Source: Bacillota bacterium (lineage in GTDB: Bacteria > Bacillota > Clostridia > Clostridiales > Clostridiaceae). From it: a stretch of DNA of 64,000 nucleotides. The DNA is taken from positions 1 to 64,000 of the forward strand of contig JAEXLD010000043.1 in NCBI GenBank assembly GCA_023445445.1, read 5' to 3'. The number at the start of each line of letters is the position of its first letter. Within the stretch, counting starts at the first letter, position 1. Of the stretch, positions 54,401 through 63,965 are shown piece after piece. Made by a program: the position numbers and the translations under genes. The notes under the pieces are model-generated. The model did not search any database. It was not told the origin of the DNA and saw nothing but the letters and a program-made list of their open reading frames with translations.

Positions 54401-55354
54401 TTATTTTTTTATTAATAATAGAATAATTGATATTAAACTAAAAGCTAAACTAACCATATTTATATATGTTACAACCTGCTTTGGAGTAAATCCCTTTGAT
54501 TCTAACCTATAATGTATTTGACTTCTATCTGCTTGATACACTGGCTTACCATCTATAAATCTTTTTACTATAACAAAAAGATTATCAAATATTGGAATTG
54601 CTAAAGCCAATATAGGTATAAATATACTCATTAATGTAGCTTGTTTAAAAGCTCCATCTAAAGCAATTATACTTAAAATAAATCCTAAAAAGTTTGCACC
54701 TGAATCTCCCATAAAAATCTTAGCAGGATAACTATTATACTTTAAGAATCCAAGTGTAACTCCAGAAACAATTAATGACATTGTAATAGATTCACTTTGT
54801 TTTAATATAATTGCTGCTCCTGCAAAGGTAATAGATGATATAAGAGACAATCCCCCAGCCAGTCCATCCATTCCATCTGACCAATTAATAACTGTTGTTA
54901 CCCCAAATATCCAGGTAAGTGTTAATATTAATTGTAATGCATTTGATAATACTATGTATTCACCTGTGAAAGGGTTTGTGAATCCTCTAAAAACAATTCC
55001 AGCATTATATATTATAAATGCTGCTATTAACTGAATTATTAATCTAGGGTATATTGGGAATTCTTTTCCCCTAGTTTTATAATAATCATCAACTAAACCT
55101 ATTGATAAAATTAATAATGAACCTATAAATATCCATATCTTTTCCCTTGTTAATGTATAGTTATTTATCAAAAAATAAACTATAAAAAATCCTATAAACA
55201 TTGCTAATCCACCACAAAGTGGAGTTTCTCTATCATGTTTTTTTCTCTTGGTTGGTTTATCAGTAAAACTAAATTTAGTGAATAATTTCATTAACCATGG
55301 AGTTATAAAATAAACTATAAAAAATGATAGTACAAAAGATAAAATATATATCAT
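54401..55354 (-). CDS. tagO: Undecaprenyl-phosphate sugar-1-phosphate transferase (TagO/WecA type)
   Basis: A 317-residue membrane protein with ten predicted transmembrane helices of the MraY/WecA family. Motifs: GLVDDYYKTRGKEFPIYPRL near residue 85, WSDGMDGLAGGLSL near 157, GDSGANFLGF near 216, and the substrate loop QIHYRLESKGF near 284. TagO enzymes transfer GlcNAc-1-phosphate to undecaprenyl phosphate, starting wall teichoic acid or other surface glycans. No partner wall genes lie in the window. Confidence 0.92.
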   Translation of the reverse strand: MIYILSFVLSFFIVYFITPWLMKLFTKFSFTDKPTKRKKHDRETPLCGGLAMFIGFFIVYFLINNYTLTREKIWIFIGSLLILSIGLVDDYYKTRGKEFPIYPRLIIQLIAAFIIYNAGIVFRGFTNPFTGEYIVLSNALQLILTLTWIFGVTTVINWSDGMDGLAGGLSLISSITFAGAAIILKQSESITMSLIVSGVTLGFLKYNSYPAKIFMGDSGANFLGFILSIIALDGAFKQATLMSIFIPILALAIPIFDNLFVIVKRFIDGKPVYQADRSQIHYRLESKGFTPKQVVTYINMVSLAFSLISIILLLIKK

Positions 55355-55766
55355 AATATACTCCTTAAAACCTACTGCTATTTTATTATGTAAATTAATT
55401 ATTATCTAATTATACTATTATCATCTGCTTTTATCAATGACAAAAGGATGACGATTTTACAATAAAAATTTAACAACACATATAATTATCTATACTTACT
55501 TTATAATGGTAATGCACGCTAACTAATGCATAATGCACGTTAACTAATGCATAATGCATAATGCCTAATGAATAATTAAGGTAAAAACTCATTATGAGTT
55601 TTAGAAATGAAATAATGAAGAGCTTCTTTGCTGAAGCAAAATCAGCATGAAATAATTAAGAAGTAAATTCCTTCAAAAATTATTTTTTAAAATATAAATG
55701 AGTATAAAACTTATAAGAAGTTTTATACTCATTTTGTTATTCTTTTTATAATATACAATAAACTTA
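55355..55766. repeat. Intergenic repeats between tagO and the ATPase operon
   Basis: The 412-base gap has no gene. Positions 55511-55531 and 55532-55552 are a tandem 21-bp repeat (AATGCACGYTAACTAATGCAT, one mismatch) followed by a partial third unit. After that come TACCTTAATT-like text, the dyad AAACTCAT-TATGAGTTTT (about 55586-55603), a hairpin GAGCTTCTTTGCTGAAGC-like near 55619, and the ATPase terminator at 55696. Confidence 0.65.
55696..55734 (-). terminator. Terminator of the V-ATPase operon
   Basis: Sixteen-base-pair stem AAATGAGTATAAAACT/AGTTTTATACTCATTT with T-rich continuation on the minus strand. Confidence 0.85.
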
Positions 55767-56408
55767 TTAGCTTTTTGCTTGTATAATGTCTTTAACTTTC
55801 ATAAGTCTAGTTAAAGCTCCTCTTTCATTTTCATCTAGCTTCATTCTAATATATTTAATTGTTTCTTGTAATGAAGGTATAGTCATATATTCAAGGGCAT
55901 TAACTCTTCTTCTAGTTTTTTCAATTTCATCTGCCATTAACTGAGTTGATTTTTCAACCTCTGCTAATTCTAACAATTTAGGTAATATAGTATATAATTT
56001 AGCAATAGAATCATCTAATTCTGATGACGTAGTTGCAAAACCATATGGGAATATACTACCTTCTTCACCTTCAAGTTGCCTATGAAAGTCCATTTTAGGA
56101 ACATTAACACTCATTATATTTTTAATTCCTACTTCAACAGAAATGCTTTCTTTTGGATAAGCTACTGCTTCTTCTAAAAATTCTGAGCTCATAACAGCTC
56201 TAGCCATAACAAAATCCTTAAGTGCTCCTTGAAGCTCTGCTTCTACAGATTTTCTTAATTCATTATTATATTTGACAAGATTAACGAATTGTCTCATAAG
56301 CTCATCTTGCTTATCCTTTAAAAGTTTATGTCCTCTTGTTGCTGTAGCTAATCTTTTCTTTAGCTTAGACATCTCCATTCTAGTAGGATTGACATTTAAT
56401 CTTGCCAT
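55767..56408 (-). CDS. atpD: V-type ATP synthase subunit D
   Basis: A 213-residue coiled-coil protein, the central rotor shaft. It opens LNVNPTRMEMSKLKKRLATA and ends in a second long helix (TRRRVNALEYMTIPSLQETI), both typical of V/A-ATPase subunit D. The last gene of the operon, starting two bases after atpB. Confidence 0.94.
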   Translation of the reverse strand: MARLNVNPTRMEMSKLKKRLATATRGHKLLKDKQDELMRQFVNLVKYNNELRKSVEAELQGALKDFVMARAVMSSEFLEEAVAYPKESISVEVGIKNIMSVNVPKMDFHRQLEGEEGSIFPYGFATTSSELDDSIAKLYTILPKLLELAEVEKSTQLMADEIEKTRRRVNALEYMTIPSLQETIKYIRMKLDENERGALTRLMKVKDIIQAKS

Positions 56409-56410
56409 GA

Positions 56411-57793
56411 CTACTCTTCATCTCCCTTTGGCATATACTTTTCAAGATATTCATCTCTGATTCTTTTAAGTTCTGTTTTTGGAAGTATCTTTAAAAGTTT
56501 CCATCCTAATTGTAAAGTTTCTTCTATGCTTCTATTTGTAGTAAATCCTTGAGAAACATATTCTTCTTCAAAAGCTTCTGCAAACTTAGCAAATTTCTTA
56601 TCTGTATCTGATAATGCTGATTCACCTAAAATAGCTGATAATTCTTTTGCTTGCTTTCCTTGTGCATAAGCTGAGAATAATTGGTTCATTGTATCAGCGT
56701 GATCTTCTCTAGTTTTATTTTTACCAATCCCCTTATCTTTAAGTCTTGAAAGTGATGGTAAAACATCTATTGGAGGCATAATCCCCTTCTTATATAACTC
56801 TCTTGAAAGAATTATTTGTCCTTCAGTTATATATCCAGTTAAGTCTGGAATTGGATGGGTTTTATCCTCTTCTGGCATTGTTAAAATTGGAATTTGAGTT
56901 ATAGACCCCTCTCTTCCTCTTAATCTTCCTGCTCTTTCATATAATGTTGAAAGGTCAGTATATAGATATCCTGGATATCCTCTTCTTCCAGGAACTTCTT
57001 TTCTAGCAGCAGATACTTCTCTTAAGGCTTCTGCATAATTTGTTATATCAGTCATTATAACAAGTACATGCATTCCCTTTTCATAAGCTAAGAATTCTGC
57101 TGCAGTAAGAGCCATTCTTGGAGTTGCTATTCTTTCTATAGCTGGATCTGATGCAAGGTTCATAAATAATACTGAATTATCTATAGCACCAGTTTTATTA
57201 AATTCGTCTACGAAGAATTGAGATTCTTCAAAAGTTATACCTATAGCCGCAAATACAACTGCAAAATTAGAGTCTGAATTTAAAACTCTCGCTTGTCTTG
57301 CTATTTGTGCTGCTAATTGTGCATGAGGAAGTCCTGATGCTGAGAATACAGGCAATTTTTGTCCTCTAACTAAAGTATTAAGTCCATCAATTGCAGAAAT
57401 CCCTGTTTGTATAAATTCTGATGGATAGTCTCTTGATACTGGATTAATAGCTTCTCCGTTTATGTCATATCTTTTTTCAGGTATTATGTTAGGTCCATTA
57501 TCAATTGGGTGTCCCATACCATCAAATATTCTTCCAAGCATATCTGAAGAAACACCTAATTCAAGTGGTTTTCCTAAAAATCTAGCTTTTGTTTCTTTTA
57601 AATTAATTCCTGATGAACCTTCAAAAAGTTGAACCATGGCTTTTGTACCATTAAGTTCAAGAACTCTTCCTCTTCTCTTCTCACCAGTTTGAAGTTCAAC
57701 TTCAACTAATTCATCATATTTAACACCTTCAACGCCTTCAACCATCATTAAAGGTCCTACAACTTCCGTTACTGTCTTATATTCTCTAAGCAT
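56411..57793 (-). CDS. atpB: V-type ATP synthase subunit B
   Basis: A 460-residue non-catalytic nucleotide-binding-fold subunit: SGLPHAQLAAQIARQ replaces a functional P-loop near residue 150, and ITNYAEALREVSAARKEVPG and GSITQIPILTMPEEDKTHPI lie in the core. It alternates with A in the A3B3 head. The start overlaps the atpA stop by eight bases. Confidence 0.96.
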   Translation of the reverse strand: MLREYKTVTEVVGPLMMVEGVEGVKYDELVEVELQTGEKRRGRVLELNGTKAMVQLFEGSSGINLKETKARFLGKPLELGVSSDMLGRIFDGMGHPIDNGPNIIPEKRYDINGEAINPVSRDYPSEFIQTGISAIDGLNTLVRGQKLPVFSASGLPHAQLAAQIARQARVLNSDSNFAVVFAAIGITFEESQFFVDEFNKTGAIDNSVLFMNLASDPAIERIATPRMALTAAEFLAYEKGMHVLVIMTDITNYAEALREVSAARKEVPGRRGYPGYLYTDLSTLYERAGRLRGREGSITQIPILTMPEEDKTHPIPDLTGYITEGQIILSRELYKKGIMPPIDVLPSLSRLKDKGIGKNKTREDHADTMNQLFSAYAQGKQAKELSAILGESALSDTDKKFAKFAEAFEEEYVSQGFTTNRSIEETLQLGWKLLKILPKTELKRIRDEYLEKYMPKGDEE

Positions 57794-59567
57794 CTAGAAC
57801 ACCTCCTTCTTCAGTTATTAGTGTATCTATAGCAGATTTTAATTCTACTGCAATTTCATCCATCTTATTTAAATTATCTTCATGAATATATTTACTTCTT
57901 GCAATCTTATCTCTAATTTCATCTAATCCTAAGATTTTATTTAAATAAACACCTGCTTTTAATGCTCTTTCTGCTTCTTTTCTGAATAGAAGTATTAATT
58001 TTAACATCTTATATTGTTTATCAAGTGAAGAGTATGTATCAACTTCATGGAATGCATTTTGTTGAAGATAGTCTTCTCTTATTGATTTAGCTACTTCTAA
58101 TTTAAGTCTATCAATTTCAGAAAGTGCATCAATACCAACAAGGCTTACTATTTCTTGAAGTCCTGATTCTTCTTGAAGTATAGTCATAGCTTCTTGTCTT
58201 AAAGTTGACCAATCTGATGAAACTTTTTCATTCATCCATGTATCAATAGTATCAGCATATAATGAATATGAGTTTAACCAGTTTATTGAAGGGAAATGTC
58301 TCTTATATGCTAATTGAGCATCTAATCCCCAGAAAACTTTAACTATTCTAAGAGTTGCTTGAGTAACTGGCTCAGATAAATCTCCTCCTGGAGGTGATAC
58401 TGCTCCAATAGCTGTTACAGCTCCTTCTCTTCCATCCTTACCTAAACATACTACCTTACCAGCTCTTTCATAATAATCAGCAAGTCTTGATCCAAGATAT
58501 GCTGGGTAACCTTCATCCCCTGGCATTTCTTCAAGTCTTCCTGACATTTCTCTTAATGCTTCTGCCCATCTTGATGTTGAATCAGCCATTATTGAAACTG
58601 AATATCCCATATCTCTAAAGTATTCTGCAATAGTAATTCCTGTATATATACTAGCTTCTCTAGCTGCAACTGGCATATTTGAAGTATTACCAATAAGAAC
58701 TGTTCTCTTCATTAAACTTTGACCAGTTTTGGGATCTTTAAGTTCTGGAAACTCATTAAGAACATCTGTCATTTCGTTACCACGTTCTCCACATCCAACA
58801 TATACAACTATTTCAGTATCTCCCCATTTAGCTATTTGGTGTTGTACTACTGTTTTACCAGCTCCGAATGGTCCTGGAACTGCTGCAGCTCCACCTTTAG
58901 CAACAGGGAAGAATGTATCTACAACTCTTTGTCCTGTAGTCATAGGAGCATCTGGTTTTAATTTTCTTGCATATGGTCTTCCTTTTCTTGCTGGCCACTT
59001 TTGCATTAAAGTAACTTCTTTATCACCTTTTTCAGTTTCCACTATACAAACAGTATCAACTACAGTAAAATCTCCAGATTTAATTTCTTTTACTTTTCCC
59101 TTTACTCCATAAGGTATCATTATCCTATGAAGTATAACTGAAGTTTCTTGAACTGTTCCAATAATATCTCCTGTTTCTACTAGATCTCCTATTTGTACTG
59201 TAGGATTAAATGTCCATATTCTTTCTCTATTTAATGATTTTACAACTACACCTCTTTTTAAAAATGGTGAATTTGCAGCTTTTTCAAAAGCATCAAGAGG
59301 TCTTTGAATCCCATCAAACATTGATTCAATAAGACCTGGTCCTAATTCTATACTTAATGGTTCTCCAGTAGTAAATACTGGATCTCCTGGTCCTATTCCT
59401 GTAGTTTCTTCATAAACTTGGATAGAAGCCCTATCATTTCTCATTTCTATGATTTCTCCGATAAGACCTTTCTCTCCAACTTTTACCATATCGAATATAT
59501 TTGCTTCTTCCATCCCTTCAGCAACAACTAAAGGACCCGCAACCTTAATTATCTTTCCGGTCTTCAA
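57786..59567 (-). CDS. atpA: V-type ATP synthase catalytic subunit A
   Basis: A 593-residue catalytic subunit with P-loop GPFGAGKTV (232-240), GCGERGNEMTDVL, and SIMADSTSRWAEALREMSGR. The V/A-type insertion (non-homologous region near residues 110-195) is present. It hydrolyses or makes ATP in the A3B3 head. Seventeen bases separate it from the F subunit gene. Confidence 0.97.
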   Translation of the reverse strand: MKTGKIIKVAGPLVVAEGMEEANIFDMVKVGEKGLIGEIIEMRNDRASIQVYEETTGIGPGDPVFTTGEPLSIELGPGLIESMFDGIQRPLDAFEKAANSPFLKRGVVVKSLNRERIWTFNPTVQIGDLVETGDIIGTVQETSVILHRIMIPYGVKGKVKEIKSGDFTVVDTVCIVETEKGDKEVTLMQKWPARKGRPYARKLKPDAPMTTGQRVVDTFFPVAKGGAAAVPGPFGAGKTVVQHQIAKWGDTEIVVYVGCGERGNEMTDVLNEFPELKDPKTGQSLMKRTVLIGNTSNMPVAAREASIYTGITIAEYFRDMGYSVSIMADSTSRWAEALREMSGRLEEMPGDEGYPAYLGSRLADYYERAGKVVCLGKDGREGAVTAIGAVSPPGGDLSEPVTQATLRIVKVFWGLDAQLAYKRHFPSINWLNSYSLYADTIDTWMNEKVSSDWSTLRQEAMTILQEESGLQEIVSLVGIDALSEIDRLKLEVAKSIREDYLQQNAFHEVDTYSSLDKQYKMLKLILLFRKEAERALKAGVYLNKILGLDEIRDKIARSKYIHEDNLNKMDEIAVELKSAIDTLITEEGGVLDA

Positions 59568-59584
59568 CGTACTAACCTACCTTC

Positions 59585-59896
59585 CTATAAAATATTAACG
59601 CCAACAGCTTTTTCCACACTATCACTAATTCTCTTAAGCCCAATATTTAATGAACCTTGATTACTTGGAATTAATATTACAGATGGAAGTATTTGTTCGT
59701 TATAACGTGCTATAGTTTCTTCTATGTTTTGAGCTACTTGCTCGGTAACAAATATTACTGCATAATTATTTCTTGCACAATTATCTACTGCTCTTCTTGC
59801 TTCATCAGCTTCCACTACTGGAAATACATCTATGCCTAAAGCTTTAAATGCTAAAACTGAATCTTTATCGCCAACTACGGCTATTTTCTTATGCAT
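59585..59896 (-). CDS. atpF: V-type ATP synthase subunit F (NtpG)
   Basis: A 103-residue small subunit with the family opening HKKIAVVGDKDSVLAFKALG and YAVIFVTEQVAQNI. It binds the D shaft and regulates rotation. ATG 59896 is used instead of GTG 59905 because family members begin at this Met; either way the start overlaps the C subunit gene. Confidence 0.92.
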   Translation of the reverse strand: MHKKIAVVGDKDSVLAFKALGIDVFPVVEADEARRAVDNCARNNYAVIFVTEQVAQNIEETIARYNEQILPSVILIPSNQGSLNIGLKRISDSVEKAVGVNIL

Positions 59897-60890
59897 ATAT
59901 ATCACGCAACCTTTCTCTTATTACTTCCTCAGCAATATTATTAAGCTTGCCAACCATTATAATTCTTATTACTTTTATTTCTGTTTCCTTGGCATAAATA
60001 TAAGATAATAATTTTTCTGGTCCAAATGTAACCAACTTAGAATCCTTCATTAATTCCATGATATAGTTATCACTTAATTTCTCTAAAAGACTTGCAGACT
60101 CTGTTGCAATATATCCTTCAAATCCTTCTCTAATTAAATCTGAATAAATAGTACTTTGTAATTTTGACATTATATTTTCTGGTGATTCGTTTAATAGAGA
60201 AATTAACTTATCACTATCTATGGCACCACCATCAACTATAACTTCTTGTGCAAAATCTCTTCCTTTATTTTGTTTTTTAATTCTAAGTAAAGTTCTTATA
60301 TTAGTAGAATCAATCATAGCTTTAACTAAATTATCTATGAATTTATAATCTAAGGATTTATTAAGTTCTACTAATTCTTTATACATATATTTATCTATAA
60401 TAATATCTAATTTTTGAGGATCCTTAGTTTCTTCAAAAACCTTCATAGCTTCTTGAATTCCCTTGCCTAAGGTTCCATTTAAGCTTTTTAAATTATCAGA
60501 GTCTATCTTACGCTTAACTTCAACTAAATCTATGTTTCCTAGCTTTATAAGCATTGATGATAAATCTCTGCCTAATACCTTTTCTTTTAAAAGAACCTTA
60601 GCATTATGATAATCATATTTTAAACTCATTATCTTAACAACATCTTTAATAGGGCTTATTTCATAAACTAAATCATATACTCTTTTTAATTCTGCTGTTA
60701 ATATTTCTTCATAATCTTCTGCTCTTTTTACACTTGCTGAAACATTTGAGTATTCTGTTTCATTTAATATTCTAAGTACTTCACTAGCTGAATTGGCTTC
60801 AATCATTCTCTCAACTTTTGCCTTATCAAGAAGTCTAGTTTCTAGAACCCATATTCTTGATATTGCTTGGGTAAATTTCATTACATCCAT
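59889..60890 (-). CDS. atpC: V-type ATP synthase subunit C
   Basis: A 333-residue helical protein of the C/d-type subunit family, with RIWVLETRLLDKAKVERMIE at the N-terminus and FGPEKLLSYIYAKETEIKVI and RIIMVGKLN near the end. It links the rotor ring to the D-F shaft. It overlaps the F gene at its 3' end. Confidence 0.92.
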   Translation of the reverse strand: MDVMKFTQAISRIWVLETRLLDKAKVERMIEANSASEVLRILNETEYSNVSASVKRAEDYEEILTAELKRVYDLVYEISPIKDVVKIMSLKYDYHNAKVLLKEKVLGRDLSSMLIKLGNIDLVEVKRKIDSDNLKSLNGTLGKGIQEAMKVFEETKDPQKLDIIIDKYMYKELVELNKSLDYKFIDNLVKAMIDSTNIRTLLRIKKQNKGRDFAQEVIVDGGAIDSDKLISLLNESPENIMSKLQSTIYSDLIREGFEGYIATESASLLEKLSDNYIMELMKDSKLVTFGPEKLLSYIYAKETEIKVIRIIMVGKLNNIAEEVIRERLRDIYA

Positions 60891-60902
60891 TTCTTACCCT
60901 CC

Positions 60903-61493
60903 TTAATCAAATAACACACTTGCTACTTCAAACTCCAATTCATCTTTTAATGAACTCACTAAAGCTTCATATGTATTATTTATTTCTATTCCATTTCTTT
61001 CAAGAATAAATCCACCTTTAAAATTTCCAACATTAGGACTTAATTTTATATTGCCTTTGTCTCCTAATACCTGATTTAAATCATATATAAAAGTAAGATC
61101 AACTAATTCCATTCCTTCTTTATTTAAAATTAGATTTTGTTCACCTATTTCCCCTAAAGAAAGTATTGAATTTTTAATAAATCTTAAAAAATCATCTCCA
61201 GATATAGAAGATAATACATCTATACTTTTTTCAAACACTTCTTTTATAACTTCTTGCTTTGCAGATAATTTATTATTTCTAACCTTTAGAGAAGCAGAAG
61301 ATATAATTCTTTCTTTTCTGCTCTTAGCTTCAGCCTCAGCCTTATTTATAATTTCCTTTTCTAGTTCCTTGGCTTTAGCTATTTTCTTTGAAAGAATCTT
61401 ATTCTTTTCTTCTTCAGCAGAAGCTAGAATACTTTCCTTTCTTTCTTCAGCATCCCTAAGGATTTTAGAAGTTAGATTATTTATATTTGCCAT
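60903..61493 (-). CDS. atpE: V-type ATP synthase subunit E
   Basis: A 196-residue protein with a long N-terminal helix (ILASAEEEKNKILSKKIAKA) and a compact C-terminal domain with GGFILERNGIEINNTYEALV, the peripheral stalk subunit E pattern. Twelve bases separate it from atpC. Confidence 0.92.
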   Translation of the reverse strand: MANINNLTSKILRDAEERKESILASAEEEKNKILSKKIAKAKELEKEIINKAEAEAKSRKERIISSASLKVRNNKLSAKQEVIKEVFEKSIDVLSSISGDDFLRFIKNSILSLGEIGEQNLILNKEGMELVDLTFIYDLNQVLGDKGNIKLSPNVGNFKGGFILERNGIEINNTYEALVSSLKDELEFEVASVLFD

Positions 61494-61511
61494 CGCCTAT
61501 TCTCTCCAATC

Positions 61512-61997
61512 CTAGAATCCTTTGTTTACTAACATAAATGAAATAACGAAACCTAATAATGCATATGTTTCAACCATTGCTGCTAATATAATACCTTTAG
61601 TGTTGTGGTCTTCATTTTTAGCTAATATTTGAATACCTGCTGCTGCAACCTTACCTTGAGCTATACCAGACCAAAGTCCTGCAAAAGCTATTGGTAAACC
61701 AGCCATTAATAAGTATAATCCTTGTTCAAATGGCATACCTGAAGTCATCTTAGTAAATATTAAGAAACCTATAACGAAACCATATAAACCTTGTGTACCT
61801 GGTAATAATTGAAGAACTAATGCTTTACCAAACTTCTCTGGTTCCTCTGTAATTAAACCTGTAGCTGCTTCACCAACTATACCAACACCCTTTGCTGAAC
61901 CTATACCTGATAGTCCAACTGCTAATGCAGCTCCAAGTGCTGCAAATATTAATCCTCCATTATTTTCTATAAAAAATTGAATCCATGACATTTCCAT
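61512..61997 (-). CDS. atpK: V-type ATP synthase rotor subunit K, sodium-type
   Basis: A 161-residue, four-helix double-hairpin proteolipid. Na+ ligands known from Enterococcus hirae NtpK (L61, T64, Q65, Q110, E139) all have counterparts four residues later: L65, T68 and Q69 in LLPGTQGLYG, Q114 in GIAQGK and E143 in MVETYALL. It forms the membrane rotor ring. An AGGAGGAATT site precedes the start. Confidence 0.95.
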   Translation of the reverse strand: MEMSWIQFFIENNGGLIFAALGAALAVGLSGIGSAKGVGIVGEAATGLITEEPEKFGKALVLQLLPGTQGLYGFVIGFLIFTKMTSGMPFEQGLYLLMAGLPIAFAGLWSGIAQGKVAAAGIQILAKNEDHNTKGIILAAMVETYALLGFVISFMLVNKGF

Positions 61998-62009
61998 TTG
62001 TAATTCCTC

Positions 62010-63965
62010 CTAATTTCTTTTGATCCTTATATACTTTTCTGAACTTTTAAACGCTTTAAACGGCTTTCCACCACCGTCATAAAATTTTCCAAAATATTCA
62101 ACATATTGAAGCCTAGCTGTATGAACATATGCTCCAAGTAAAGATAATCCTAAATTGAATATATGGAATAAAACAAATAATACAGGACCTATTATTATTG
62201 CAGCTACTCCTGGTAAAGTGTGAATTAATAAATTTAATGCACCTGCAATAGAACCACCTGCAAGGCCTAAGGCCATAAGTCTTGTATAAGAAACTAAATC
62301 TCCTACATATCCAGTAATACCGTATAATGCATATAGTCCTTGGCCGGCTTTAGCTCCAAAGGATTTTTCTTCCCTTCCACCAGCAATAACTATTAATACT
62401 GCACCTATAACAGCTGTAATTATAAACAATGTACCTAAGAAACTTGATAACTTTAATAATTTTACTGCTGCAATTCCTCCTATTGATAATAATGTAATTA
62501 TCCAAGAGCCTGCATCAAGTAATGCATCCATACCTTTTCCTAATCTTATTAAACTATAAGCTTTTATAAATAGCCCAAAGAAGATTTGAATTACTCCTAA
62601 AGCTAAAGATAATACAACTATAGTCATTACATTCTTATTTGTATCAATTAATTTGAATGGCATTGCAATTGCATCTCCAAAGAAAGAGCCATACACTATT
62701 CCAAAGAATATTGTTGGAAAACTTAAGTAGAAGAAAAACTTCATAAAATCCTTCATACTATCACTTAGCTTTAAGAACTTTAGAGCTATAATTGAAGCTA
62801 TTAAAACCACTAATCCATATCCTACATCAGCAACCATCATACCAAAGAAGATTAAATAAAATGGTGTAAGAAGTGGAGTTGGATCAATTTCATTATATTT
62901 TGGGTAACTATACATTCCAGTTACACTTTCAAAAGCTGAAACTAATTCTCCATTTTTTAGCTTTATAGGAACATTATCTATTTCCTCTTCCTTAACATCT
63001 TCAAATTCTATGTAATAATCATCCTTAAGAACCTTTGAACATATAGTTCTTAAGTCCTCACTATCTTCTTCTGCTATCCAACCTTGTATAGCAGAAACAT
63101 TTTTAGTCTTTAAAAAGTTGCTAGATACTTTTATTCTTTCAACCTTACTTGCAAAATAGTCATAAGCTAATTCTAACTTTTGTAAATCCTCTTCAAGATC
63201 AGATATCTCCTCTTGAACAAAGAATTTTTTAGATTGAATTTCTTCTATTCTATGTTTAAAATCTAGAATAAGTTTTAATGGTACATCTGTATATTCTGTT
63301 TTAAAAGAATTAAATCCAATACTTCTTAATACTTCAGAAATATTTTCATCATATTCATTGTTAGCTAAAATCAATAAATTAACCTCATTAGTACTTCTTG
63401 AAATTATTTCAATATAGCAATTTGATAATTCTTCAAGCACTTTTTCTTCATAGCCTTTAGCTATTGTTCCTAAGTAATAAGATGTATATTTTAATGACTT
63501 AAGTTCGCCAAAAGCAATATCTAAATTTTCCCAAGGTGTTAAATTATCTATTTCAGACTGTAACTTTGTAACTTCTGAGTCTAACTTTACTAACTCTGAT
63601 TCCTTCTCTTTAGCTTTATCATAGCTGTCTATCCAATTAGAGGAATTAACCTTTTCTTCTAATTCATCTAAAGTTAAAGTTAATTTTTCTTCCCTTAATG
63701 CCTTTAATCCTGATTTTTTAGGAACATATTTATTGAAGAAATCAACTCCAAATTTTGTTTTTGATAAGTTTTCTTCATATTTAGAACACTCTACTTCATC
63801 ATTATCCTTAGATAAATTTTTCAAATCTTCATACTTTTCAAGAAAATCTTCATCTTGTAAATTAATAAATTCAACATTAGATAAGCCTTGAATTTCTTTT
63901 AAAAACTTTGGCTTTTTAGATTCAAAGGTAAGTAAAGTGAACTTCTTCATCTTAACTATTGCCAT
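62010..63965 (-). CDS. atpI: V-type ATP synthase subunit I (a-type stator)
   Basis: A 651-residue protein with a cytoplasmic, coiled-coil-rich N-terminal half and about seven transmembrane helices after residue 360. The C-terminal half contains YTRLMALGLAGGSIAGALN, whose Arg is the expected ion-pathway residue, and HIFNLGLSLLGAYVHTARLQ. It forms the stator half-channel with the K ring. The only upstream sequence in the window, 63966-64000, carries a GAGAGGATAG site but no readable gene. Confidence 0.95.
   Translation of the reverse strand: MAIVKMKKFTLLTFESKKPKFLKEIQGLSNVEFINLQDEDFLEKYEDLKNLSKDNDEVECSKYEENLSKTKFGVDFFNKYVPKKSGLKALREEKLTLTLDELEEKVNSSNWIDSYDKAKEKESELVKLDSEVTKLQSEIDNLTPWENLDIAFGELKSLKYTSYYLGTIAKGYEEKVLEELSNCYIEIISRSTNEVNLLILANNEYDENISEVLRSIGFNSFKTEYTDVPLKLILDFKHRIEEIQSKKFFVQEEISDLEEDLQKLELAYDYFASKVERIKVSSNFLKTKNVSAIQGWIAEEDSEDLRTICSKVLKDDYYIEFEDVKEEEIDNVPIKLKNGELVSAFESVTGMYSYPKYNEIDPTPLLTPFYLIFFGMMVADVGYGLVVLIASIIALKFLKLSDSMKDFMKFFFYLSFPTIFFGIVYGSFFGDAIAMPFKLIDTNKNVMTIVVLSLALGVIQIFFGLFIKAYSLIRLGKGMDALLDAGSWIITLLSIGGIAAVKLLKLSSFLGTLFIITAVIGAVLIVIAGGREEKSFGAKAGQGLYALYGITGYVGDLVSYTRLMALGLAGGSIAGALNLLIHTLPGVAAIIIGPVLFVLFHIFNLGLSLLGAYVHTARLQYVEYFGKFYDGGGKPFKAFKSSEKYIRIKRN

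Noticed and set aside
58729..59112. 127-residue open frame antisense to atpA
   Set aside because: Lies entirely within the conserved catalytic subunit gene and has no start signal.
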